From Paenibacillus cymbidii (GTDB lineage: Bacteria > Bacillota > Bacilli > Paenibacillales > NBRC-103111), in contig NZ_SHLX01000011.1 of NCBI RefSeq assembly GCF_004764705.1, positions 186,001 through 250,000 of the forward strand: 64,000 nt of DNA, given 5' to 3'. The notes below the pieces were generated by a model. The model had not been told where the DNA came from. It worked only from the letters and a program-made list of their open reading frames with translations, and made no database searches. Shown piece after piece: positions 25,116 through 33,443 of this stretch. The position numbers were made by a program, and so were the translations under genes. Each line of letters starts with the position of its first letter. The stretch's first letter is position 1.

Positions 25116-26109
25116 TTCGGTGGCAAGCGCCGTTTCCCGCGTGACGCCGGACATTTTACAGGTGAAGGTGCCGTTGCCGTTCCCGCTGCGCTGGGTGAAC
25201 AGCTATCTGGTCCGCGGAAGCGGCGGCTACACGCTGATCGATCCGGGGCTTCATACGGAAGAAGCGGTTCGTGTATGGGAGCTGGCGCTGGCGCATGCGA
25301 ACATCGCTTATGCCGAAATTGCCCAAATCGTCCTCACTCATCACCATCCCGATCATTACGGGCTGACAGGGCTGTTCCAACAGCGAACCGGAGCGCCGGT
25401 ACGATTGTCGCGTGTCGGCCTCGAGCAGGCGCAACGACTATGGGGACCGGGACAGCCATTGACAGATGCAATCGTCCGCCTGTTCATTCGCCATGGCATC
25501 GCCGACGAGCCTCTTCGGCAGTTGAAGCCGCATTTGGACAGCTTTGTGCCGCTGGTTTCGCCGCAACCCGAAATTCAGCCGATCGAAGCGGGAGAAACGC
25601 TGCGCATCGGCGATCGTTCGTGCGTCGCAATCGAAACGGCGGGCCACGCGGCGGGACACATGTGCTTGTATGACGAAGCCGCGCAGCTGATGTTTTGCGG
25701 CGACCACGTGCTGCCGCAAATTTCTCCAAACGTCAGCTACATTCCGGGCGTGGACGACAATCCGCTGGCTTCGTTCCTGTCCAGCCTGGCGGACATCGCG
25801 GCTTATCCGGTACAACTGGCGCTGCCCGGGCACCGCGAGCCGTTTCGCGCGTTCGCCGAACGGGCACGCGAGTTGATCCGGCATCACGACGAGCGGCTGG
25901 AGCGGATGCGGGTGGCGCTTTTGACGCCGATGACATGTTACGAGCTGTGTATCGCGATCTTCAGTGCCAAGCTGCCGATTCACCAGCTTCGATTTGCCTT
26001 GTCGGAAACGATAGCTCATGTATTTTATTTGCTGCAGTCCGGTCAAGTGACGGAGGAAGAAGGCGACGGGAAGCTGATCTACCGCAGCAGTGTCATGTCC
26101 GGCTTCTGA
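25102..26109 (+). CDS. MBL-fold metallo-hydrolase
   Basis: 335 residues from GTG 25102. The metal motif is LTHHHPDHYG (HxHxDH, about residues 77-82). A further His lies in ETAGHAAGHMCLY, an Asp in MFCGDHVLP, and the last His in LPGHREPF. The C-terminal ~80 residues look like a winged helix, as in RNA- or thioester-type MBL subfamilies (LACTB2/YflN-like). Likely a soluble zinc hydrolase; substrate unknown. It overlaps the upstream methyltransferase. Confidence 0.85.
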   Translation: MASDNSVASAVSRVTPDILQVKVPLPFPLRWVNSYLVRGSGGYTLIDPGLHTEEAVRVWELALAHANIAYAEIAQIVLTHHHPDHYGLTGLFQQRTGAPVRLSRVGLEQAQRLWGPGQPLTDAIVRLFIRHGIADEPLRQLKPHLDSFVPLVSPQPEIQPIEAGETLRIGDRSCVAIETAGHAAGHMCLYDEAAQLMFCGDHVLPQISPNVSYIPGVDDNPLASFLSSLADIAAYPVQLALPGHREPFRAFAERARELIRHHDERLERMRVALLTPMTCYELCIAIFSAKLPIHQLRFALSETIAHVFYLLQSGQVTEEEGDGKLIYRSSVMSGF

Positions 26110-26112
26110 TCG

Positions 26113-26610
26113 CTACGAATGCCGGCTGTGGGCGATCCGGCTGCTGGCCGCCGCCGCAATCGCCCCCACAATGTCGTCGAGGAACGTATGAATCTGCGGC
26201 CCGCCTTTGCGGTTGAGCCGTTCCAGCACGCCGGGCTTCATTTTGTCAATGTAGCCGTAGTTCGTCAAACCGATGCTGCCGTACACGTTGACGATCGACA
26301 ACGCCAATATTTCGTCGCAGCCGTACAAGCCTTCGTCGCTTTCGATCATTTCGCGCAGCGGCGACTGCAGCTTGCCTTCCTCCGCCAGTTGGTCCAACTG
26401 AATGCCGGTGAAGATGGCGTTCTGCACCTCGCGTTTGTCCAGCACCTTCTCCACACTCTCCAAACACTCTTCCATCGTCAAATCCGGAAAATAGTTCCCC
26501 TGCAGGTACATCACCAGTTCGCTGATTTCCTCCATCGTTACCCCGCGACCCCGCAGCCATTCCCGCGCGGCGGCAGTCGTTTGATCGTTTTTGACCCAGC
26601 TTCGATCCAT
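26113..26610 (-). CDS. YutG/PgpA-family protein
   Basis: 165 residues. EEISELVMYLQ, DEGLYGCDEILALSIVNVYG and GGPQIHTFLDDIVGAIAAA match the cytosolic YutG branch of the phosphatidylglycerophosphatase A family. PgpA dephosphorylates phosphatidylglycerophosphate, but the Bacillus YutG branch lacks membrane segments, as here, so the substrate may differ. RBS GGAGG is visible on the minus strand (26614-26621). It stands alone, divergent from gerM. Confidence 0.75.
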   Translation of the reverse strand: MDRSWVKNDQTTAAAREWLRGRGVTMEEISELVMYLQGNYFPDLTMEECLESVEKVLDKREVQNAIFTGIQLDQLAEEGKLQSPLREMIESDEGLYGCDEILALSIVNVYGSIGLTNYGYIDKMKPGVLERLNRKGGPQIHTFLDDIVGAIAAAASSRIAHSRHS

Positions 26611-26755
26611 TCCGCTTTTCCTCCTTCAGCTTCCAATTCATGCCCGCTAGCCCGTTTGTACGGGGACAATCTGTTAAGGTGGACAAATCGCCGGTATAAA
26701 ATGCAAAGGGGCTCGTATACATAGTACTACCATTGTCCATATGGAGGGATATGCG

Positions 26756-27829
26756 ATGAACAACAAAGCCCGCACCGCATTGCTGGCTGTCGTGTTGACG
26801 GCGGCGCTCGCCGTTTCCGGCTGTTCGGTGTTCCAGGCGAAAGAAAGCAGCAAAGCGATCGATCCGCCGCCGGTAGATGTCGATACGATCGCGGACGGTT
26901 TGCTGACGCAGCCGTCGGCCAAACCGACACTGGCTCAGCCCGGGGCACAGACGGTAGGGGCGCAAGTAACGCTGTACTTTAAAGATGCAAACGGCTATGT
27001 CGCGCCCGTTTCGCTTGTCGTGCCGAGCACCGAAGGCATCGCACAGCGGGCGCTCGAGTACATGGTCGAAGACGGCCCGTCCAAGTCGATGCTTCCCAAA
27101 GGATTTACCGCGTTGCTGCCCAAAGGAACGAAAGTGAACGGCATTGACATCAAAGGGGACCAGAAGCTCGCCATTGTCGATTTTTCGAAGCAGTTCGCCG
27201 ATTACAATCCGCAGGACGAACGCAAAATACTGGAAGCCGTCACCTGGACGTTAACCGGATTTCCGACGATCGACAACGTACAGATCAAGCTTGAAGGCAA
27301 GCCGCTGGACGAAATGCCGGTGGACGGCACGCCGATAGACGGCTCCCTGAGCCGGGCCATGGGCATCAACCTGGAGTTGTCCACTGGCGTGGAAATCAGC
27401 CAATCGACGCCGGTCACCGTCTACTACTCGGGAAAGAACGACGCGCAATATTCGTATCTCGTTCCGGTCACGCGCATGGTCAAACGTACCGATAACATCG
27501 CCGCTTCGGTTGTCGACCAATTGATCCGCGGCCCGCTGCCGGGCAAGGGGCTTGCGCCCGTCCTGTCAACCGACGTCAGCTTGCTCGGCATCAGCCAGAC
27601 GGAAGGCGAAGGGCTGATGACGGTCAACTTCTCCGACAAGCTGCTCGGCGCCGACAAGAAGGCGTCGCCAAACGCGCTGCAAGCGGTCGTCATGTCGCTG
27701 ACGGAAAATACGGGCGCCGCCAAGGTGCAGATTATGGTCGGCAACGACGTGAAAGTAACCGCCGACGGCTCGACCAATTACAGCCAGCCGGTCGCGCGCC
27801 CGTCCCATATCAATCCGTTCAAATCGTAG
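26756..27829 (+). CDS. gerM: germination/sporulation lipoprotein GerM
   Basis: 357 residues. Lipoprotein signal with lipobox AVSGC at about residues 18-22. Two GerMN domains follow, around 65-195 (VTLYFKDANGYVAPV) and 215-345 (VTVYYSGKNDAQYSYLVPV). In B. subtilis GerM is made under sigma-E and helps stabilise the SpoIIIA-SpoIIQ channel between mother cell and forespore. The ATG at 26756 follows GGAGGG at 26744-26749. The gerM-rph-rdgB order is as in B. subtilis, supporting the assignment. Confidence 0.92.
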   Translation: MNNKARTALLAVVLTAALAVSGCSVFQAKESSKAIDPPPVDVDTIADGLLTQPSAKPTLAQPGAQTVGAQVTLYFKDANGYVAPVSLVVPSTEGIAQRALEYMVEDGPSKSMLPKGFTALLPKGTKVNGIDIKGDQKLAIVDFSKQFADYNPQDERKILEAVTWTLTGFPTIDNVQIKLEGKPLDEMPVDGTPIDGSLSRAMGINLELSTGVEISQSTPVTVYYSGKNDAQYSYLVPVTRMVKRTDNIAASVVDQLIRGPLPGKGLAPVLSTDVSLLGISQTEGEGLMTVNFSDKLLGADKKASPNALQAVVMSLTENTGAAKVQIMVGNDVKVTADGSTNYSQPVARPSHINPFKS

Positions 27830-27855
27830 ACGGCGAAAGCGGCCGGGGCAACGCA

Positions 27856-27877
27856 GGGGAGAGCGATCTCCCCTTTT
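27856..27877 (+). terminator. intrinsic terminator after gerM
   Basis: GGGGAGA and TCTCCCC form a 7-bp stem around GCGA, followed by TTTT. It would separate gerM from rph, which may have its own start around TAGAAT at 27912-27917. Confidence 0.6.
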
Positions 27878-27975
27878 GCGCTGCGCGGGTGCTTTTCGTC
27901 AGCGCCTTTGGTAGAATGGAATGAACGAATGCTGCACAAGGCGCAGCAGGCGCAACGCCGCAAGGAGGATAAGCG

Positions 27976-28722
27976 ATGAGAATCGATGGAAGACGGCCGG
28001 ACGAACTGCGGCCGATGATTATAACGCCGCACTATATCAAGCATGCGGAGGGCTCCGTGCTGATCGAGGTCGGCCAAACGAAAGTCATTTGCACCGCATC
28101 GCTGGACGAGAAGGTGCCGCCGTTCATGAAAGGGCAGGGCAAAGGCTGGATTACCGCCGAATATTCGATGCTGCCGCGGGCGACGCAAGTGCGCAACCAG
28201 CGCGAATCGGTCAAAGGCAAGCTCGGCGGCCGCACGATGGAAATCCAGCGTCTGATCGGCCGCGCGCTGCGTTCGGTCGTCAATCTGGAGGCGCTCGGCG
28301 AACGGACGATTACGCTTGACTGCGACGTCATTCAAGCCGACGGCGGCACGCGCACGACGTCGATTACCGGCGCGTTTGTGGCGCTGGTGCTGGCGCTTGA
28401 GAAAACGAAGGTGAACACGTTTCCGATCACCGATTATTTGGCTTCGGTCAGCGTCGGCATTGTCGGCGGGCAGCCTTTGCTCGACTTGTGTTACGAAGAA
28501 GATTCCAAAGCCAAGGTCGATATGAACGTCGTTATGACCGGCAGCGGCAAGTTCGTTGAAGTGCAAGGCACCGGCGAGGACGCGCCGTTTGCCCGCACGG
28601 AACTCGATGCATTGCTTGCGCTTGCCGAAGGCGGCATCCTCACGATGATCGAGGCGCAGAAGCAAGTGCTCGGCGATCTGGGCAAACGGATTGGAGCGGC
28701 TGCCAGTGCTTCAAGGGTCTGA
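27976..28722 (+). CDS. rph: ribonuclease PH
   Basis: 248 residues, the normal length. The N-terminal RPDELRPM, the active-site region RNQRESVKGKLGGRTMEIQR and VIQADGGTRTTSITGAFVAL are characteristic. The enzyme phosphorolytically trims the 3' ends of tRNA precursors, acting as a hexamer in the cytoplasm. RBS AAGGAGG at 27960-27966. It overlaps the next gene, as in many Firmicutes. Confidence 0.96.
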   Translation: MRIDGRRPDELRPMIITPHYIKHAEGSVLIEVGQTKVICTASLDEKVPPFMKGQGKGWITAEYSMLPRATQVRNQRESVKGKLGGRTMEIQRLIGRALRSVVNLEALGERTITLDCDVIQADGGTRTTSITGAFVALVLALEKTKVNTFPITDYLASVSVGIVGGQPLLDLCYEEDSKAKVDMNVVMTGSGKFVEVQGTGEDAPFARTELDALLALAEGGILTMIEAQKQVLGDLGKRIGAAASASRV

Positions 28723-29332
28723 TGTCGTATTGATCGCGACAAGAAACAAAGGCAAAGCGCGCGAATTCGCCGCCATGTTCGCCGAACTCGGCAAAGAAGT
28801 GCGCAGTCTCCACGATTACCCGGGTATGCCGGAGGTAGCGGAAACCGGCGAAACGTTCGCCGCCAACGCTTATTTGAAGGCAAGCGCCATTGCGCGTATT
28901 GCCGGCGTGCCGGTGCTGGCCGATGACTCCGGCTTATGCGTCGATGCGCTGGGCGGAGCGCCCGGCGTGTACTCCGCGCGTTATGCCGGCGAACATGCCG
29001 CCGACGCCGACAATAACGCCAAGCTGCTGCGCGAACTGGCGGAGATTGGCGCCGGCGACGGCACGGGGCGGCTAAGCCCGGCGCAATTCGTATGCGCGCT
29101 GGCGCTGGTTAACCCGGTCAGCGGCCGCACTGTTGCCGCCGAAGGCGAATGCGCCGGCTGGATCGTTTCCGAACCTCGCGGCGAAGGCGGCTTCGGCTAC
29201 GATCCGTTGTTCTGCGTGCCGGCATACGGCAAAACGATGGCGGAGCTGCCGGCCGAAACGAAGCAGCGCATCAGCCACCGGGCGCAGGCGCTGAAGCGGT
29301 TGCTCGCCGCGCTCGCGGCTGAACGCGCCTGA
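28706..29332 (+). CDS. rdgB: RdgB/HAM1-type XTP/dITP pyrophosphatase
   Basis: 208 residues from GTG 28706 (GGAG at 28693-28696); an in-frame TTG at 28691 would add five. Family motifs are IATRNKGKAREF at the N-terminus, VLADDSGLCVDALGGAPGVYSARYAG and GGFGYDPLF. The enzyme removes dITP, XTP and related noncanonical nucleotides from the pool. It overlaps rph by 17 bases, indicating one transcript. Confidence 0.94.
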   Translation: MLQGSDVVLIATRNKGKAREFAAMFAELGKEVRSLHDYPGMPEVAETGETFAANAYLKASAIARIAGVPVLADDSGLCVDALGGAPGVYSARYAGEHAADADNNAKLLRELAEIGAGDGTGRLSPAQFVCALALVNPVSGRTVAAEGECAGWIVSEPRGEGGFGYDPLFCVPAYGKTMAELPAETKQRISHRAQALKRLLAALAAERA

Positions 29333-29344
29333 TCGGGCAGCGCC

Positions 29345-31189
29345 CTACGTGATACTGACGCGGTAGGAGCGCAGCCAGTAATCCACCTGCCACAAATATG
29401 CGAACATTTGCGGCCCCGTCATTAACTGGCCGAACCAGGGAAAGTTCGATTGCGGCGTCGTTGCGGCCGCGATTTCGCGCAGCCTTTCGGCGTTGACGAA
29501 CGGCCGCAGCGGCGACGAAGGGTCGTCAAGCCGCTCCAGCAGCCGGGTTTTGACCGTTTCCGCATAATTCGGGTTGTGCGTTTTGGGGTATGGGCTCTTT
29601 TTTCGCGTCAATACGTCTTCCGGCAGCACGCCTTTGAGCGCCCGGCGGAGAATGCCCTTTTCACGGTCCCCGGCCGTTTTCATCTCCCACGGAATGTTCC
29701 ATACATATTCGACGAGCCGGTGATCGCAGAACGGCACCCGCACCTCGAGACCGACCGCCATGCTCATCCGGTCCTTGCGATCCAGCAGCGTCGGCATGAA
29801 CCGGGTAATGTTCAAATAGGACATTTCGCGCATGCGCCGTTCATCGGCCGTTTCGCCGTCCAAATAAGGCACTTCGTCGAGCGCTTCGAGATAGCGACGC
29901 TTGACGTAAGCTTCCGGCTGCACCCAGTCGATCGTTTCGGGGGAGAGCACCTGCAGCCGTTCCTTCAGCGCCAGCGACCAGGGGAACGTTGTCGCCCGGA
30001 GCGACTCCTCGCGGTGGAACCACGGATACCCGCCGAAAATTTCATCCGCCGCTTCGCCGGAGACGGCGACGGTCGCGCCGCGTTTGATTTCCTTGCAGAA
30101 CAAGTAGAGCGAAGCGTCGACGTCGGCCATACCCGGCAAGTCGCGCGCGATCACCGCCGCCTCGAGTGCGTCCGCCAACTCGGGAGTGTCGAACGTCACG
30201 GCATGATGGATCGTGCCGAGATGTTCGGACATGCGTGCGATCCAGGGCGCGTCGGCGTTCGGCTGGAAGGCGTTCGCGCGGAAATGTTTGTCGTTGTCGA
30301 CGTAGTCGACGGAGTAGGTGGGCACGGCGCCTTGCCCCGTTTCCGCGTAATAAGCGGCGGCGAGCGAGGTGAGCGCGCTGGAATCGAGTCCGCCGGAAAG
30401 CAGCGCACACACGGGAACGTCCGATACGAGCTGGCGCCGCACCGTATCCTTAAGCAGTTCGTGCACGTGACGGGCAGTGAAATCAAGCGTGTGCTGATGC
30501 GGCGCGCTGACCAGCCGCCAGTAGGCGCGCGACTGAATGCCGCTGCGGCTGACGGTCATGCAGCAGCCCGGCTTCAACTCGCTGATGCCGCGGTAGACGC
30601 CGATGCCCGGCGTGCGTGCCGGGCCGATCGCGAACAGCTCGGCGACGCCTTCCGCACTTACCTCTGCCGGGAAATCCGGGTGCGCGAGTATCGCTTTCGG
30701 CTCCGAGCCGAACAGGAACATATCGCCTCGTCTCGCATGGAACAGCGGCTTGACGCCAAGCCGGTCGCGCGCAAGGAACAGCTCCTGCGAATCGTCGTTC
30801 CAAACCGCAAAGGCGAAAATGCCGTTCAACCGTTCCAAACAAGCCCGGCCCCACTCGATATAGGCGACGAGCAGCACTTCCGTATCGCAACGCGTCAGAA
30901 ACCGGTGTCCGCGCTGTTCGAGCGTGCTTCGCAGCTCGGGGGCATTGTACAGCTCGCCGTTGTACACGAGCGAAAAAACCGTATCCCCGCGTTTGCGCAC
31001 CATCGGCTGCGCGCCGTTATCGGGGTCGATGACGCACAGCCTGCGATGGCCGAGCGCGCAATGGCGCGAGATCCACGTGCCCGAAGCGTCCGGCCCGCGC
31101 GCCGCCATTGTCTCCGTCATCGTTTCGACGACTCCGGCATGTCTTGTCAAATCGTTGTTCCAGTCCAACCAGCCGGTGATTCCGCACAT
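29345..31189 (-). CDS. asnB: asparagine synthase (glutamine-hydrolysing)
   Basis: 614 residues. Cys2 after the initiator Met (MCGITGW) is the nucleophile of the class II glutaminase domain (about 1-205). The synthase domain has the ATP loop LLSGGLDSSALTSL at about 255-265 and the later GEAADEIFGGYP. It transfers amide nitrogen from glutamine to aspartate with ATP. RBS CAGGAGG lies upstream on the minus strand (31197-31203). It converges on rdgB with 12 bases between them. Confidence 0.95.
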   Translation of the reverse strand: MCGITGWLDWNNDLTRHAGVVETMTETMAARGPDASGTWISRHCALGHRRLCVIDPDNGAQPMVRKRGDTVFSLVYNGELYNAPELRSTLEQRGHRFLTRCDTEVLLVAYIEWGRACLERLNGIFAFAVWNDDSQELFLARDRLGVKPLFHARRGDMFLFGSEPKAILAHPDFPAEVSAEGVAELFAIGPARTPGIGVYRGISELKPGCCMTVSRSGIQSRAYWRLVSAPHQHTLDFTARHVHELLKDTVRRQLVSDVPVCALLSGGLDSSALTSLAAAYYAETGQGAVPTYSVDYVDNDKHFRANAFQPNADAPWIARMSEHLGTIHHAVTFDTPELADALEAAVIARDLPGMADVDASLYLFCKEIKRGATVAVSGEAADEIFGGYPWFHREESLRATTFPWSLALKERLQVLSPETIDWVQPEAYVKRRYLEALDEVPYLDGETADERRMREMSYLNITRFMPTLLDRKDRMSMAVGLEVRVPFCDHRLVEYVWNIPWEMKTAGDREKGILRRALKGVLPEDVLTRKKSPYPKTHNPNYAETVKTRLLERLDDPSSPLRPFVNAERLREIAAATTPQSNFPWFGQLMTGPQMFAYLWQVDYWLRSYRVSIT

Positions 31190-31355
31190 GGGGAATTCCT
31201 CCTGTTCGATAACGATACTAACGACTATATGCCGAATTCGCGCGCATCATGTCTGTCCGGCCGGCATGCGCCGCACCCGCAACTTTGCCGGGCGGACAAA
31301 GTATATTTAGAAGTGGAGAATTTCCGATCGAATTCGACAAAAGGATGGTTGCGGC

Positions 31356-32162
31356 ATGGTCAAAAGACTGCTAACGTTCGTTTTCTGCACGCTGCTTGCG
31401 GCAACGGCGATTGTGCCTGCCGGCGCGAGCGCCGAGGTTGCGAACGTCCCCGTATTCATCGACGGCAAAAAAATAGCGTTCGAAGTGGAGCCGCAGTTAA
31501 TCAACGGCTACACGATGGTGCCGCTGCGCCAGATTTTCAAAACGCTCGGTGCCAGCATTACTTGGGACGGCCCGAATATGACGGTGATCGCCAAGAAAAA
31601 AGATATTTTGATCACCTACACGATCGGTTCGTACACCGCCGACCGCAACGGGGAGAAGATCAAGCTCGAGGAGCCCGGTCAAATCGTGGACGGCAGCACG
31701 ATGATTCCGGCGCGTTTCGTCAGCGAAGCGCTGGGTGCTACGGTCGGCTGGGAAGGCGTTTCCCGGACCGTGCACATTTCGTCCAAACCGATGACGGAAG
31801 TCGAGGTGCTTGGCTTCGACGGGGAAGCGTTCGATATTCGCCAAGGCAGCAAATTGGACAAGCTGAAGTTTGCCGCGATCAGCGTCCCGTTTCCGGGCGG
31901 GCAGAACGATTTGCTGCTCAAGCAAATATTGGCCGATCTGCAGGAGAATCGCGTGTACGTCGAGGTGGATACGAAGGAACGCGATGCGGCGGGCCATCTG
32001 CTCGGTTATGTTTATATGAAAGACGGATCGTCGTACAACGCCAAGCTGCTGGTCGACGGCGACGCGCAGATGGATTCGGATTCCCCCAATGTGCGCTGGT
32101 TCGATCTGTTCAAACGGCTGCAGACGGACGCCAAAAATGCGGCGCGAGGCATGTGGCAATAG
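31356..32162 (+). CDS. secreted protein: Cu-amine-oxidase-N domain plus SNase-like domain
   Basis: 268 residues. Signal peptide about 1-26 (ending GASAEV). A copper-amine-oxidase N-terminal-like domain spans about 28-148 (IDGKKIAFEVEPQLINGYTM, then MIPARFVSEALGATVGW), a domain very common in Paenibacillus surface proteins. The C-terminal ~115 residues have a staphylococcal-nuclease-like order (RVYVEVDTKERDAAGHLLGYV, then the final NAARGMW). Catalytic Arg/Glu of true nucleases cannot all be placed, so activity is uncertain. Likely wall-associated. Confidence 0.7.
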   Translation: MVKRLLTFVFCTLLAATAIVPAGASAEVANVPVFIDGKKIAFEVEPQLINGYTMVPLRQIFKTLGASITWDGPNMTVIAKKKDILITYTIGSYTADRNGEKIKLEEPGQIVDGSTMIPARFVSEALGATVGWEGVSRTVHISSKPMTEVEVLGFDGEAFDIRQGSKLDKLKFAAISVPFPGGQNDLLLKQILADLQENRVYVEVDTKERDAAGHLLGYVYMKDGSSYNAKLLVDGDAQMDSDSPNVRWFDLFKRLQTDAKNAARGMWQ

Positions 32163-32279
32163 GGACGGGATAGCAGCTTGTTTTTGCCTGGGGAGGACAG
32201 GGGAACAGGCAGCAAGGCGCGGATTCGGATATTCATAATGGAGTGGGATTTCGCGCTTGCGAAAGGAGAGTGGCGCTTC

Positions 32280-32948
32280 ATGGAATCCGGTTCGCGTCAA
32301 GTAGCCAGCAAATGGCTGAAGCAAGCCGTCATTTCCCGCAACAGCATGGTGGCCGGCCATATTCCGGCAACGGTCCGGTATTCGCCGGCGGCGCTCGGGC
32401 GCATGCTGAGAAGCTATGGCAGCGTCGTGGCCAAACCGATTGTCGGCACCGGCGGCGCGGGCGTCATCTTCATCGGCTATTCCGGCGGATCGTACGTTTG
32501 CCGGCGCGGCACGGTCACGACGCATTACGCCAGCTTGCCGCCGCTCGTGCGCCGCATCGATGCGATTCGCCGCGGCCGCGGCTACATGCTGCAGCGCCGC
32601 ATTCAGCTGGCGCAAATCGGCGGCCGGCCGATCGATTATCGCATCAAGACGGTGCGCCGCGGCAATGGCTGGGCCGTCACCGCCATGGTCGGCCGGCTGG
32701 CGCGGCCGGGGCTGATGGTGACGAATCTGTGCCAGGGCGGCACGCAGCTGTCGTTCGCCCAAGGCGTGCGCAGGTCGCTGCCGGGCCAGGCCGTTCGCAT
32801 CAAGCGGCGGCAGTGCCTCGATTTGACCGGCGCGTCGCGCCACCAACTGGAGCTGGCCTTCCCCGGCATCGACCAACTCGGTTTCGACATCGGGCTCGAC
32901 CGTTCAGGCCGGCCGTGGATTCTGGAAGTGAACACGAAACCGAAATGA
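32280..32948 (+). CDS. YheC/YheD-type ATP-grasp protein (spore coat associated)
   Basis: 222 residues from ATG 32280 (AAAGGAGAG at 32262-32270). VVAKPIVGTGGAGVIFI, YMLQRRIQL and the C-terminal IGLDRSGRPWILEVNTKP are ATP-grasp signatures of the YheC/D family, known in Bacillus as endospore coat-associated proteins. It is shorter than two-domain family members, lacking the N-terminal half. The ligase substrate is unknown. Confidence 0.75.
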   Translation: MESGSRQVASKWLKQAVISRNSMVAGHIPATVRYSPAALGRMLRSYGSVVAKPIVGTGGAGVIFIGYSGGSYVCRRGTVTTHYASLPPLVRRIDAIRRGRGYMLQRRIQLAQIGGRPIDYRIKTVRRGNGWAVTAMVGRLARPGLMVTNLCQGGTQLSFAQGVRRSLPGQAVRIKRRQCLDLTGASRHQLELAFPGIDQLGFDIGLDRSGRPWILEVNTKPK

Positions 32949-32963
32949 CCCGGCTGAAAAAAT

Positions 32964-33003
32964 GGCTGTTTCGTCCCGCCGCGGACGAGGCAGCCGTTTT
33001 TTT
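32964..33003 (+). terminator. strong intrinsic terminator
   Basis: A 13-bp stem (32964-32976 with 32983-32995, two G-U pairs) is followed by GTTTTTTT. It ends the ATP-grasp gene transcript. Confidence 0.85.
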
Positions 33004-33040
33004 GACCGATCGGATGTCGCACTGCTGAACGACAGGTAAC

Positions 33041-33234
33041 GAAAATAGCCAATGAAAAATGGCTTATTTGCCCCATTTTGCCCGTTCCGTCGAAAATAGC
33101 CAATGAAAACACTGGCTATCTCAACCCAGAAGCCCCCAAATCGGCCTTTTCAAAGAAATAGCCAGTGATTTCAATGGCTATTTGGAAGTGGTAGCCCGTT
33201 TTTGACGAAATAGGCAATAAAACATGGCCTATTG
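33041..33234. repeat. four-hairpin intergenic array, copy 2 (inverted)
   Basis: Four near-palindromes at 33041-33070, 33092-33120, 33155-33184 and 33207-33234, centres 50, 63 and 51 bases apart. In reverse order they match the array at 23671-23865 hairpin by hairpin, including distinctive loops such as AATAAAACAT in the last one here and the first one there. Several stem changes are compensated on the other arm. The stretch 33029-33326 holds no gene. Confidence 0.8.
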
Positions 33235-33326
33235 TGCAAATTGGTTAGTTGGCGGAGGGAAGCATGCAGCGGTATTTGAAGGGGAGGGTTCGGCCCGACA
33301 AATCGCAACGTTTTGTGAACTCGGTG

Positions 33327-33340
33327 ACTGACCGGTCAGT
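33327..33340. promoter_or_regulatory. palindromic operator, probably for the TetR regulator
   Basis: ACTGACCGGTCAGT is a perfect 14-bp palindrome six bases upstream of the -35 box of the RND pump. Its form is typical of TetR-family operators, and a TetR gene lies directly after the pump. Binding by that protein is inference. Confidence 0.6.
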
Positions 33341-33345
33341 TTTTA

Positions 33346-33374
33346 TTGAAAATGTTGCTTCGTTCCGCTATTCT
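33346..33374 (+). promoter_or_regulatory. promoter of the RND efflux gene
   Basis: TTGAAA (33346-33351), a 17-base spacer and TATTCT (33369-33374), a good housekeeping-type promoter. The transcript leader is about 65 bases to the GTG start of the pump gene. Confidence 0.6.
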
Positions 33375-33388
33375 CAAGTAAGAAATTG

Positions 33389-33409
33389 CAGACACTAGGG
33401 TGTGTCTGA
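33389..33409. repeat. remnant of MITE-like repeat ends
   Basis: CAGACACTAGGGTGTGTCTG reads like the two termini of the 162-bp repeat (CAGACAC and GGGTGTGTCTG) joined with the interior missing. It may be an excision scar or chance palindrome. It lies in the leader of the pump gene. Confidence 0.35.
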
Positions 33410-33443
33410 TACGCCCTGGCAAAAAGAGCAAAGGAGTGGTTGT

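Noticed and set aside
29450..32173. 907-codon plus-strand frame across asnB
   Set aside because: Runs antisense to asnB, then out of frame through the next gene. No domain is recognisable.
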